From positions 81,404,237 to 81,468,236 of the forward strand of contig JACSVZ010000001.1 of assembly GCA_014706295.1 (NCBI GenBank): a DNA stretch of 64,000 nt, written 5' to 3'. Source of the stretch: Lycocorax pyrrhopterus obiensis. Taxonomy: Eukaryota > Chordata > Aves > Passeriformes > Paradisaeidae. Position numbers and translations under genes: made by a program. Each line of letters opens with the position of its first letter. Within the stretch, counting starts at the first letter, position 1. The notes beneath the pieces are model-generated. The model was not told where the DNA came from. It was given only the letters and a program-made list of their open reading frames with translations, and searched no databases. This document shows, piece by piece, positions 50,130 to 62,060 of the stretch.

Positions 50130-51921
50130 CTTTGCCAGCACATGGTTACACCTCTGGCTACAGATCTCTGGCTCATAGGGAAGGACTATCTACAGCCGAA
50201 AGCCATCTACTGCAGCAGAGCAGGCTTAGAGCTTGAGTCACTTCTTCACACCCAGTGCTTGGGAATGCTCCTGTGAGAGATCCAGGCAAAAGCGTCCACC
50301 TCTGCTGGCAGTGGAAAAAAGAAATCCACCAGGAGATAAAGTTGAAGGTTCCTGAGTGATCTTTATGCACATAGAGGCAATATGAGGATCTGGCTACTGC
50401 TGCTCTTTAGACAAGCTGGGGAGCATGTAAAATGGGGCAGAGTGGAGCAGAACAGCTACAACTATTGCTCCTATTGGGGTAGAAAAGCAGGAGAATCCAG
50501 ACAGGAAAGATATGAACATACCTGTATACACATACAAAGAATGAATGCAAGAACACAGCTCTGAGGCTACAACCTCTATAGGGCTTGTGGGGAATGTATC
50601 AGGCTTCTCTGTTGAACAAGGATGGGAGCACAGCAAGAAGCAATGATGATGGTGGCCTCTCTACATGTGAGGCAGCTGATGGGTAAGACAGACCTGTCTG
50701 ACTCTCCTATTAAGAAAATTTTACAAACATCTGTACCTGATACACTTGTCAGAACATGATGAGTCCAGATAGTCAGTGATCAGGCTGACAACTGCATTAG
50801 TTTCTCTTTCGCTTGGGTAGCTCCAACGGGTAATCAAAGCTGCTGTCAACTAGAAGCCATTATTTAAATTTGGGGATCAAGCATAACTCTTCTCAGTAAT
50901 TCCACAAACACCCTGTTCAGTGCCTGTTTGTAAACAAGATATTTTCTCAGCATAAATTTATCTGAGATTTGCCCTTGTGCTTACCCAGCTGGTCTTGTGG
51001 GATAATTCCTGGGCATCTTTTTTCTCCTTATTCCTAATGCATTCTTTGCTTATTTAGTTAAGTTGAGGAGTGTATCAATTCATTTTGCCCTTACAAATAT
51101 GCATTACAGAAATCTACTTCTTCCTTTGAAGATGCTAAGCTGTCCCTTTAATAGACAAGGGTTACGAAGACCATGAAAAATCCCTGTGCCATTAATTTAT
51201 CTTCACATGTATACTCTTAGCAGCAAAATTAGGAGGTTAATGTCATTTTGACAGTACTGGTTTTTAGTGGACAGTATCATTGTGTCTCATCATCTCTTTT
51301 TCTACTAAACCACGGGACTATCAAGAAAAGTCACCAAAAGTCTGTCCTCAGCCCAGGGAAGACAACTTTCTGTATCTGTGGATAACATGCAGTTTACATT
51401 AAAGATAGGAATGGCACACATAAAGTACAATTAACTACCAACACTTTGAAGACACCACAGCAGCAATTCAGTGAAATATAACATCCATGATGGACCAACA
51501 GGGAGGATTTACACAAATTTGACTTTGAGCTTCTGTATCTACACATCTTGTTTTTCAGTGTTTGCACAGAGAATTTTTCTTCTCTCTCACACACACATAG
51601 AATAGGATGTAAAAAAGTAAGTTACCTGTAGCTATACCGACCAATTTTTTTTTGTTTTACAGGAGGAGGTAAAGTAATTCATGCTTGCACCTATGAAAGC
51701 GAAGGATCTGTCATGGTCAGACAACATAGCTCGCAATCAGTAGCTCACTAGATCTCTATTAAAAGTTGTAATTCTATTTGCATCTGCCTGGACAGTAGGG
51801 AAAAGGTGGAGAGAAGCAAAAAGGCAGACTGATAACAGTCTGAGTTATAGCTATTGTGAGGGCTTCCCTTCTGCAACCCTGTAAGGGTGGCTCTGTCCCA
51901 GAGCCACTGAGATCTGAAAAG

Positions 51922-52071
51922 AACCATAGAATCATAGAATTGTTTGGGTTGTAGGGAATCTTAAAGAACATCTAGTTCCAAGCCTCCTGCCACAGACAGG
52001 AACACCTTCTACTAGACCAGGTTGCTCAAAGCCCCATCCAGCCTGGCCTGGAACACTTTCAGGGATGGGGA
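51922..52071 (-). mobile_element. CR1 LINE fragment, 3' end
   Basis: Plus-strand text gives the antisense of a CR1 end: accatagaatcatagaat, tttgggttgtagggaatc, ctactagaccaggttgctc, aaagccccatccagcctggc and cactttcagggatgggg. It is 5'-truncated. Confidence 0.93.
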
Positions 52072-52929
52072 CTGTGAACCTATCTTTACAAAAGGGACAA
52101 AACCAGGGGTTAGGAGGCACTACTCTCTTCCTTGCTCTGAAGATCTCTTAATGCTTGCATAATACACTGCAAGCAATCTTTATTGATTCAGGTCCAAAAC
52201 ACGAGATGCAAGTTTGAGAAGACTGTAGGAGGGTCAGCATATCTCAAGACTGGACGCTGAGGCATTAAATATAAATACAGTAAATTTAGTAATAAAAACA
52301 CTGGAAAAGTGAATGGACAAAAAAGTTAGTTTCAATTTTTTAGGACTTGGAGGGAAAACCTTCAGTAAGATTTACCGTGTGGCAATGTAACTGAAGTCAA
52401 CAGCCCTCATTCTCCGATTTTACACTACCCTAACTCTGCTGACTCCTCTGTGGCCACTTCCCATTCATGCTATTGTAATTTGGATGAGAATTAGACCAAT
52501 GAACCATCCTCATGAAATTTTAATTAAACACTCAGCACAGGAGCTCAAGAACATTTTTAAAACTGCAGCAAGTGGAAGCAAGTACATAGAGTAACCGGCT
52601 GGGAATGCTGCTGCAACGCTTTGAGAGAGACGCTGTGCTAAGCCTGTTTTTGAAAGACTGAAGCAGCCCCAAAGAATACATCAGTGACACAGAAAATTAC
52701 CAAACATTTATAAATAATACAGTATGCTCAAACCTATCACACTGCAAACAAAACAGATCAGCAAGCTATCGAGCAGCTGATGAGAGAGGAAGCCACAAAG
52801 TCAGCCAGCCTGAAGTCAGCCAACTGATGACAACTGGTGTCAGCAACAGGGCAGGTGAACTGAGGTTTTAACAAGGGCTGTAGCAAGGGGGCTGCAATGG
52901 TGTGAGGTGCCTTCATGGTCCTGACTCTT

Positions 52930-53130
52930 CTCATAACTGCTTCAGGCTCCCGAAGCTACAGCCATGGCTGACACCCCTCAGCCGCCGGCAATTTCTGCGA
53001 GAAAAATCGAGGTAGAGGGAGTGGGGTACGAGGAGTGAAAGGAAAAGTGTGATGCCAGAGATTATCTCCAGCAGCAGAGTGGAAGTGACATTGAAAGCAA
53101 GCTTCACAGACAAAAGACAAATGCAGTCAA
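52930..53130. promoter_or_regulatory. Candidate conserved non-coding element (intronic)
   Basis: Non-repetitive block with CpGs (cccgaagc, cagccgccggc, ttctgcgag, aatcgagg, gtacgagg) beside purine-rich text, different from its surroundings. Weak, composition-only call. Confidence 0.22.
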
Positions 53131-53578
53131 GAAATCTTAAGTACTATTAAAAGGCTCTGCAAACGGATATGCCTATTGTGAGAAGCAGAGTAATTGGCTC
53201 TCTTTAAGTCTGAATGTCACTCAAAGAATTTAGCAAGATGTAATAAATTATATCTGTAAGGAGATTCTTTTCCTGAACCATAACTGAACAGTAATGTTAG
53301 ATAATAGGTCATAATGCTACAACTGAGTGCTCCTGTCAGGCAGAAATTTAGGTAAACTCACATTGCTTTATTTACAGGATTTGACCGCCAGGGTCAAATC
53401 ATCACATCAAATCAAAATTGGTAATGAAACTTAATGGATTCTAGCTATAGTAACTAAACCATGATGTAAAATCCACCACCCTTCTCTTGCTGACATCCAA
53501 GTGTCACAGGCAGACTGATGTTCACTCATAATGTACCCTTAGTTCAGCCTTTTTTTCTAAGGTAACAAGATGACAAGA

Positions 53579-53633
53579 TTGCACTGCCTGACAAAAGCCT
53601 ACGATCACTTTTGCACTGCCTGGTAAAAGCCCT
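53579..53633 (+). repeat. Imperfect direct repeat, ~22-bp copies at 32-bp spacing
   Basis: ttgcactgcctgacaaaagc (from 53579) recurs as ttgcactgcctggtaaaagc (from 53611) with two mismatches. It is probably a local duplication. Confidence 0.85.
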
Positions 53634-55772
53634 CAATTATATTTATAAGGTGATTTCAACAAAACTTAACAGAAGAGTACAGGTCTCAATTATACTAATT
53701 TGATATAACTTGTTACAGATTTCAGAAAAAACTCCATCTGTAGACAGGGGACGCACAGCAAGCTGAGGCCAGTGGTGGTGGATCTACCCATGACAGCAGG
53801 TCGAAGCCTCAGTACCAGGGGACACCAGCAGGGATGGCCAGTTCTGAGCTCCTGACTGTCTAGGGTGTGAATCCAAAACCTTACATCCCCTCTCCTCAGA
53901 GAACACCCAACTCAAACCCCAAGGCATGTGTGTGGAACCACAATGAAACATCTGGTTCCTCCTACAGGTACTGCACCAAAGCAAAACAAAGTATCTAAAA
54001 TTTATTGGCTCTGAGAGAAAGCTTAAACTGGATCACCAGTCTTTGGTGGAGCTCTTCGGTGGAGAATCACACCTTGGAGATTCTCCAGTTTTACGTTGGC
54101 TGTGTTAATTCAATTGTGGCTCATCAAGAAACACCAGGGCTGCCTCAGCAGTAGAGAAGAGCGTTTGAACACGCCCTCCCAGGTAAATGCTCATAGCCCT
54201 GTAACAGAAAGTCATATTTTCTCTTGCTCCCTCTGCAAAGCTTGCTGTGCTTTACTCCTCTCCTTCCATTACAGAAAATCATTAATTCTGTTTTTGCACT
54301 GAGAATCAGCATAAAAGAAAGGGTACTGAAGGTATCATTATAGTGCATCTAACCTAGTACACTCATCTCCTGGAAGAGGAGAAATGCCATCTTGAATCTT
54401 TGGGATGAGAGAACATTAAACTTCCTGGGTAAGTGCTATAGCTACTGCATTATTTCATCGAAGACAGAGCCCCTCCACTGTTCTTACAGCCATCTTCTAA
54501 AATAGCCTGGCAATGACAAGGTGCAGGCTGCCCAACCCATCTAGCAGGCTTTCCTTATGCACAGAGAAACCTTCCTGGATCAAGCTCATCCAGTTTATAT
54601 GTGAATTACAATCCAGGCTGATCAGTCCTGTGTGGACCACAGGACCCTGGTGCAGGGTGAGTGTTCCCTATTAACACAAATGAGCTGAAAAACTGAAGAG
54701 ACATCAGGGTTGTGTGCAAGTAATTATGGCTTTGGGACTGCAATATTGGATTTATGTCTTTAAATTCTAAGTCTCATTTTAGGAAAACGATGTTTTCTAG
54801 ATCTGGCCCCTGGTGACTGCTTAGCTGAAGTAGATTTCCTGTTGCCTAAGCCTATAATAATGATGTTTCACCAGAGTAACCACCCAAGTGTCCCTTCACA
54901 GCCTTTGGAACCTGGCTTCAGAAAAGCTGACTTTATAGAGCTCTATATTCGGTTAAGCAAATCCCATCCCAGGTGTTAATTTCACATGCAAAATCCAAAA
55001 CTAAACTACATTTTCTGTGGCCCGGAGGAAGCGTACACAGATCTAGGGGATTATATTGAGAGGGAAACAGATGCTGCATGCTCGGATGCTTGCTGGGAGA
55101 GCTGGAATGACCACAGGAGGAGGAAGGGGACGGCAAAAGGGAGGTTTTGCCACACAGTCAATGCTCCTTCCCCACCCCAGCCTAGCCTCAGGCACACTGC
55201 ACGTACTGTGCTCGCCCGTGCACACCACAGGTCCAAGGGTCGCCCATGCACAACTCTACTGCCAAGGCTAATCCCATGCAATTTCCTACAGACAGCTATA
55301 ACACTCAAACAAGATGATTCCACAAAAATCTCCAAAGCAATTTGAGGAGTAAAACAGGGTTATTTTTTTTCCTGACAGTCTATATTAGAAAGCAAACTCA
55401 CCCTTTGTGGCTCCTACTGTACATCTTAACCTTTTCGATGCCACAGAAGGTGACAGAGCTGCATGAAGTCTAGGTTTGAGAATTCACATGCTTCTGTGTC
55501 CAAAAATTGTTATTTTCCCCAGCTGCAGCCTCTACCTACAGACTCTGGGTGACCTCCAGGAGCTGTCTATCTGTTTTGTACTTGTCCTTTACAAAAACAC
55601 AGTGACATGAAAGTGGTGTGAGCAGGGTTCAATGGCTGGAAGATTTGGCTCATGGTTTTGCATGGAGAGAGTAGATGGTTCTCACAAGAAAACATGAGAT
55701 TAGACACGAAATTTTATGACATTCAGTAGAATTTACTTAAGGAACACCGTCTACTTTAAACCTGGTCCCTGT

Positions 55773-55791
55773 AAAAAAAAGAAAAAAAAAA
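55773..55791. repeat. A-rich tract (A8 G A10)
   Basis: Simple A tract with one G interruption and no retroposed body recognisable on its 5' side. Confidence 0.85.
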
Positions 55792-57790
55792 GATAGCTCG
55801 TAGCTACTATACAAAGCCTGCCATCAGAGTGTCTCAAAGCAGTTAAAGAAAGGAAAATAAACAATACACCCACCCAAGGCTTCCTCCAAAACATACTAAT
55901 TTTCTAGTCACGTTTTACCACTTAAGTACAAACTCCTATGCAGATACAGATCTTTACCTTCTTTACCCAAACCCAAGTTTCATGCTATGCGTACATAAAG
56001 GTTCCTTCAACCCAGTCTAAAACAGGGTTCTCCTGCCGGGATGGTGATGGATGAGGGTTGTGAGGACAGGCAGAACCTGATACCATGGCCAGAGAAGGCT
56101 CATCCTTCTCGGTGTGGAGCTGAGAGGCTGATGGTGCACAAAGTGTATGAGTCTGGACACCAGGATTGCACGGGGTATGATGGGGCAGATAGGAGAAGCC
56201 TTGCACAAGCAGAGTGACATTCACAGTATCCACACAGGCCAGGCTTTCTGAGACAAAAGACCATGGAAGCATGAAAAAAACCATGGAAAATACAGGGCAT
56301 ACATATACAACAGTCCTGCTCAAACTGCTTCCACAGCTGTGCCTTTCCTACTCTGTCCTTTCAAAACAGAAAGCTCACACAGGCCTGAGTGTGGTTAGAG
56401 ATTCTGTGCGCTGCTAAATGAGATTATGCAGTAGTAAGGAAACAGACTCTAAAGCACTAGCGATTTAAGATTCCAAACTTCGCAGGTAGCAGAAAAATAT
56501 TTGGAAAGCAAATCCTGTCCCTTGAACAAAGAGAAGTAAAGGCACCTGGCACCAAGAAATTTTTTACACAAGATCCAATTACAGGACAGTTTGTTACTTT
56601 AAACACATAATCCTTGTCAGATTTCAAGATCTGGACTGATGCAGGGCCCCAGACAACACTTAGGTGGTCAATTGATTAGGAGGTATCTGGAATGAAGAGA
56701 ATTAGGACTGGATTAAAACACTTCTAATTTCAGTGAAATAGATCCTAAACTTCATGATAAGTGTCTGATTTGCACTTGGATTTGCACAGGCAGATCCCTG
56801 AAGCCTGCGTGGTACTTAGCCCTTGTTTGACTGAGGAGAGCTGTCAGAAGGCATCAAATCAGTGACAATTTTCATAAATAGGGAATTGATTAAAATTCTG
56901 CACAAGAATTTTCCTCTTAGAGAGAAGCTCAGAGAACCCACAAGATGCCACAGAAAGCAGCTGGCAGCGTCTCTCTCTGTATCTCTGGTACATCACTCAG
57001 ACTGAACCACGTTCAACACCTCCCTAAGGGCTTGGAGCCAGTCCTGCCTCCCTGTGTTTTGTAGGGCCTGACTAACGCTTTCCACAGGGTCTGTGGCCAC
57101 TTCTTCTGCAGCACAGCACCCCTCTGCAGCCTGAGAGAGGTCCTGCTGGGACATCCTGGCTGCCTGGGCTCATGGGATGCAGGTATGGAGAGCCATCCCT
57201 ACAGCACAGAAAGGACTAAACATGTAACTCCACAGTGGTAACCTGGGACTTCTACATGGCCACACACGGACTTCGTGTTGGAGCAAAAGCACAGGCAGCT
57301 CTGGACAGCAAGCTCTACACCCGGAACAAGGGCATTGGAATTAGTCCCTATATTGCTGTGCTACTACTACTTCATGGCCTGACAAAGCCTTATCATCACA
57401 TTCACAAATTATTTTTGAACCCCCAGAATGCTGGAAAAAGCAGATGGAACAATTTAGATTAAAACCCCACAATCAAACTCAGTTTAAAACACTGACCCAT
57501 TTGTAGTGTAAACAGCTGAACTCCAGATTGCTTCACTGCACTCCTAGAGTCAGACAATGTCTTCAAACGCAGGAGAAAACCCCAAACCCATCAACAACCA
57601 AAAAAGCATTTACAGGTTATTCCCTAACCATGGCTAGATGTATTGCATCATAAAATGTCAACATCAAAACAATATAGAAAAAATAATTACAGACAGTGTT
57701 AGTGTTGTAAGCTGATAAGGACCAGATGGTCTTTTGTATTTATGGTTTGCCTTGTGCATACAAATGCTTTTGGGATCTAATTAGCCTTCT

Positions 57791-57856
57791 ACAAAACTCA
57801 AACTGGGTAATTACTATCATTATCCCTTTTTCAAATAAATCTGAAGTCTAAACTGC
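57791..57856 (-). mobile_element. Possible MIR-like SINE fragment
   Basis: attactatcattatcccttt followed by caaataaatctgaagtc resembles the antisense MIR sequence 'attattattatccccattttacagatgaggaaactgaggc'. Diverged. Confidence 0.33.
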
Positions 57857-58951
57857 AATTAAGTTTTTTATCTTACAATTCATATCTACGTATTTTAAGG
57901 ATTGTTCTTTGCTATCTTTTCAAAAATCTTCTTCCAGTGATTGACATAAATAAAATGGAAGAGCTTAAAATAATTTTTAAAAGGAAGATTTTGTACAAAG
58001 AAGAGTTTTTGGTTAGTGGAGTTAAAGCCTTCCTGAGAAACGTCACATTTGTAGTGAAAAGGTTGCTGATTTCCCAACCATTTAATCCTGGCACCTTCAT
58101 GGTTGTTGCACGTCCCATATTCCTACTGACAGCAATCATTAAAAACAAAGAGTGGGGCACAACTGGCAGAGCTGCTGACAGACACGTGTATGGAGGTGCA
58201 CAACTCCTCCTGTACATACAATAATCATCTTTCATACAACATGAAGTGGCAGTCATTCTAATTAACTTTGAACTTAGGCAACACATAGGCTGATGATGGG
58301 CTATGAAAGGGTAGTGGTGCAAATAATAAGCAAGAATGTCATTTTTATTGCTTTCTTGCCCTCAGGACAGCTCATCACGTGACACAGCTACAGGAAAGCA
58401 TGACACTGTAATAACGCACACCACTGAATTTGCTTAACAGGGAATTAATCAAAATCTGTCCAAAAATAGATAGCAGATGAGATTACAGTGTTATGAGCTA
58501 ATCTTCTTCCACCCCCATCCCCGACAAATGATTACAGGTTACAGAACTGCACTGCCATTTCCTCTTGCAAGAAAGAAAGTACTGAATTAAAAGCTGACAC
58601 TAAAAAAATAAAAACCCCCACCACAATTCTGGCAGCTAAGGGAGGACATACTAGCTGGTCAAAGTTCTGATGCAAATTCCTATTTTCCTGATGAAGTATT
58701 TTCATTTTATTTTACTGCTTCTGTGAAGACCGTTAATAGAGTATCAAAATTAGTATTAAAATCAGAGTAAATGCTGTTTCAATCTGGATTGGCTTTCTGA
58801 TAGTAACAACAGTGATTTCTCAAGATAAACTCTGCAAACATTATCTTCTTTCTCATGTGAACTGAGTAGAAAAAACCACTTAAATTTGACTGTTCTGTGA
58901 GGAAGGGTTTAAGCATTTTCAACCCCCTGACACTATGCCAGGTGTTTCAGA

Positions 58952-59000
58952 CATAGGACCACAGCAAGTAATTCAGGCTGGAAGGGACCTCAGAGAATCC
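58952..59000 (-). mobile_element. Possible short CR1 3' tip
   Basis: attcaggctggaagggacct followed by cagagaatcc resembles the antisense CR1 end, preceded by degenerate octamer-like text (ataggaccacagcaag). Only about 50 bp. Confidence 0.45.
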
Positions 59001-60115
59001 ATTTTGCCACATTCACCACGGGACTGCTCATCCTCTTCATCTTCGATGCATGCTTTTGTGTAAACCAGGGTGAATTTTTATTAAACTATTTTTTTGCAAC
59101 ACCAAACACTGAAGCATTGAACTCAGCAGATAAAAACAGGCTCCTATGCTGATACAGAGAGCTTCCCAATACTCCTGCTCCATCTCCACGCAGACAAGTT
59201 CCCACAATGCCTGCGTTCCTAGGCCCGCATCTGTCGCGTGAGGAGGAAAGAGTTTCACGCCTGGCTGAGTTTTGATGCAACTCAAATTAGTCACCTGCTT
59301 GCCTATCAGCTCATTTGGCTGCAGCAGGGATGGGTGAGTGTGCTTCTAGCTTGCCTAAGTGCCCGGGCAAGGACAGGCAAGTGTGCCCATCTTGCCTCTC
59401 CCACCTCCTCATTCAGAGATTAATTCCTTCTGCTAACATATGCAAAATTAAATTCAACTCTTCCCTTGTCTTGCTCAGTAAGGACAAGAGACCTGAATCC
59501 AGGCCAGAAGGAATATTGCAGTTACCTGACAGGAGTTTTCTGGGACATCCCCTCCTAGTGTATCTGTTTCATTAGCAAAGAAATAATTGTATGTTCATGG
59601 GAGCCGGGACAGAAAAACAGATTTCTCTTTTCCCAGATGACTGCCTGTATCACCTGGCTACTGAGTCACTGTCACTGTCACTCTTTGTGGCCTAATTCTG
59701 TAATGATTTCCATGACAACAGAGCTATTTGCAATTTGAATATTGTGGAGTCTGAAAAAAAAACCCTTTACAGATAAAAATGCAAAGAAATATCACAGAAA
59801 ATATTAATAGCAAAAGAAAAAATGGAAAAGCCAGCCACCACCCAGGAAGTAATCCCCGTCTCTGACTTCAACAGACAATTTCTCTGTGTTTTCAGGTAGC
59901 AACAAAAACTGTTTATGGGCACCATAATTTTTTTTTCTGCCATAGTGAAATAAATACATGCTTAGTTGATGATTTCCTAATCTTCAATTAAGACAAAAAA
60001 ACCCAAACCATAACAAAACATTTCTGACAGACCTTCATATTTCCCTAGATGATACATCTGTTAAACAGACAGGCCCTGTCTTGGAATGTTCTGTTTCTTT
60101 GTAATGATTATAGGG

Positions 60116-60350
60116 TCAGAGAAATTCAGTATAATTCAGGTTGTAAGAGACATGAAGGACATACAGAGCATTTCACTGGAAAAATCAGGAGGAAAAGATC
60201 AGGTGGCTCAAGGACTGGCTGCATTTCGAGTATCTCCAAAGATGAAAACTCCATAACCTCTCAGGGCACCTGTTCCAGCATCTGAGCATCCTCAGAGTGA
60301 AAAAGTCTCTTCTGATTCATAACCGAAATTTCCTGTATTACAACCTGTAA
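60116..60350 (-). mobile_element. CR1 LINE fragment, 3' end (older copy)
   Basis: Antisense CR1 blocks in the expected order: attcaggttgtaagagacat near the tip, then gagtatctccaaagatg, aaaactccataacctctc, cacctgttccagcatctgag and gaaatttcctgtattacaac. It is more diverged than the 28.2 and 51.9 kb copies. Confidence 0.8.
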
Positions 60351-61996
60351 GCCTGGAGTGACAAGGATAGGTAGACTGCAGATGTCTAAGGGCAGGGGAA
60401 GTGAATGCTACTCTAATCATTCTTCCACAGGTAGAGCAAACAATATTCCTTCTCGACTGCCATGATTTCCCAATAACATGTCCAGCACCTGCAGGAGCTA
60501 TAATCTCAAAAAACTAGACAAGTTTCCTGGTATCTTGGCATTGCAAATCAACAGAAAACCAACACAAAACCCACACAGGATTATGTTGTGGTTGTTTTGT
60601 GGTTTGTGGGGTTTTTTTTAATTCTCCTGCCCTTTTTCCCCCATTCTTCTAGTCTCATCCTTACCTTTACAGTCCTACACTACAATCTCACGCTTCTTTT
60701 GGCCATGGGAACCACTGAAAGAAAAGTGGTGAGAAAGAAGTCCACAGCCTTGTAAAGGGCTTGCCAGACTTCTGCTTGTGCGAGTCACGAGTGGCAGACT
60801 GCCTATTCCTGTCCTTGTTCTCCAGTGAGAGGATGGGACTAACTGGAGGAGGGCTGACTGGTGCAAACGTACGTATCCCTGAGCTCACATGTAAGCCTCT
60901 ATAATTCCTCCCTGGGAATCTGTAAAGCTGGGCTTCTTCTTCATGCCCTCCTGCATACCTCCAGAGATATCCACCTGTTACACTGGTGGAGTGATGACTG
61001 TTCATCAGAGGAGGGAGATGAGCCGGACAATGTGGCAAGCAAATCAGAAAACTCGTCTTGTGCCACAGTGGTGGAACATAAAAGCCAAGTGAGGGAGGGC
61101 TTACGATGTAAAACCAGTACATCCTTGGTGGTGTGATCTGCTTATGGAGTCAACTCTTTAAGTGGAAGGAGGGCCCACAGCCAAGAGTCATTTTAAGGCA
61201 AAGGATGTCTCCAGAGCCAGAACACAACAAAGAGGGAGCTGGTGGCAGACAGGCTCAAAGGCTCAGGAACCTTTCTTTCAGGGGGCTCCCACAGCTTCTG
61301 TGGGAGGTGTTCAAATCTGCAGGAGTCATCAGCATCATAGGGAGAGCCTGGAAAACCCATTTTTGTAGGCAATACCAATGGAGTAGAATGTAGAGCTTCC
61401 AACTAGACTTGGAAAGATGGGGTTAGTGTGGTTAACGCTTCTGGATCATCATGAAACTTTAGCAGTGCAATTGCACTGCATCATTTGTGACCAGAGTTCT
61501 GTGAAATGAAGTGACACCTCCAGATCCATCAATACTGACAGAAAAATGCACGGAGAAGCCTACCAGTATGGAGCACCAATATTCACAGTGCAAGGCTGCA
61601 AAGCCATGCTCGTCTCAGACAATTGTCACTCTGAAACCATGCCTTGGATTTCAGCACAAGTTTGTGCCACCCCGAGTTACTGCATGCAGGTCAGTGCTCT
61701 GCTACAGGAGCAGAGGATGACTCCACTAGGAAAACTAGAATCAGCTCTTAACATGCTCTTTTCTGAACAAAAAGTGGACAAAAAACACGGACAGCACAAT
61801 TCCCACAGACACGGGAGTCTATGGACATGGACTCATAAACCTCTTATCACAGTGAGTTCAGGAGAACCATGATAGTGACCAAAGGAGCGTTTGAGTCAGG
61901 AGTAGATGAAGGCATCCCTATTTACAGAAGCACCTTGGTACCTGGTGGAAACAATTCACATCTGAGTTGACGCTGACCTAAAGTGGCCCAGCTTCA
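60351..61996. other. Intronic stretch with no supported gene
   Basis: GC content is slightly raised over 60660-61400, with overlapping frames on both strands (e.g. 60688-61122 minus, 144 codons; 61546-61872 plus, 108 codons) that have no recognisable domain or splice context. No repeat family was identified except the flanking CR1 pieces. Confidence 0.5.
61462..61479. repeat. Perfect 18-bp palindrome
   Basis: gcagtgcaattgcactgc reads the same on both strands with no spacer. A palindrome this long is expected by chance only about once in four windows of this size. Confidence 0.9.
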
Positions 61997-62060
61997 TGCA
62001 TGAGTTGGGCTAGATGACCTTCAGGTTCCCTTTCAATCTAAGCTTTTCTGTGATTCCATA
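61997..62060 (+). mobile_element. CR1 LINE fragment, 3' tip
   Basis: gagttgggctagatgacctt, ggttccctttcaatctaagc and the tail tctgtgattccata match the last ~60 bp of a CR1. Confidence 0.85.

Larger units (their letters stand above)
53634..58951. other. Intronic stretch with no supported gene
   Basis: Mixed-composition intron. Segment 55010-55270 is GC-richer, with overlapping frames on both strands, none recognisable. Frames at 55985-56323 and 57912-58322 (minus) likewise lack domains. Only simple tracts and one doubtful MIR piece at 57791-57856 were seen. Confidence 0.5.

Noticed and set aside
61546..61872. 108-codon plus-strand frame
   Set aside because: No domain or conserved motif, with no promoter or splice context.
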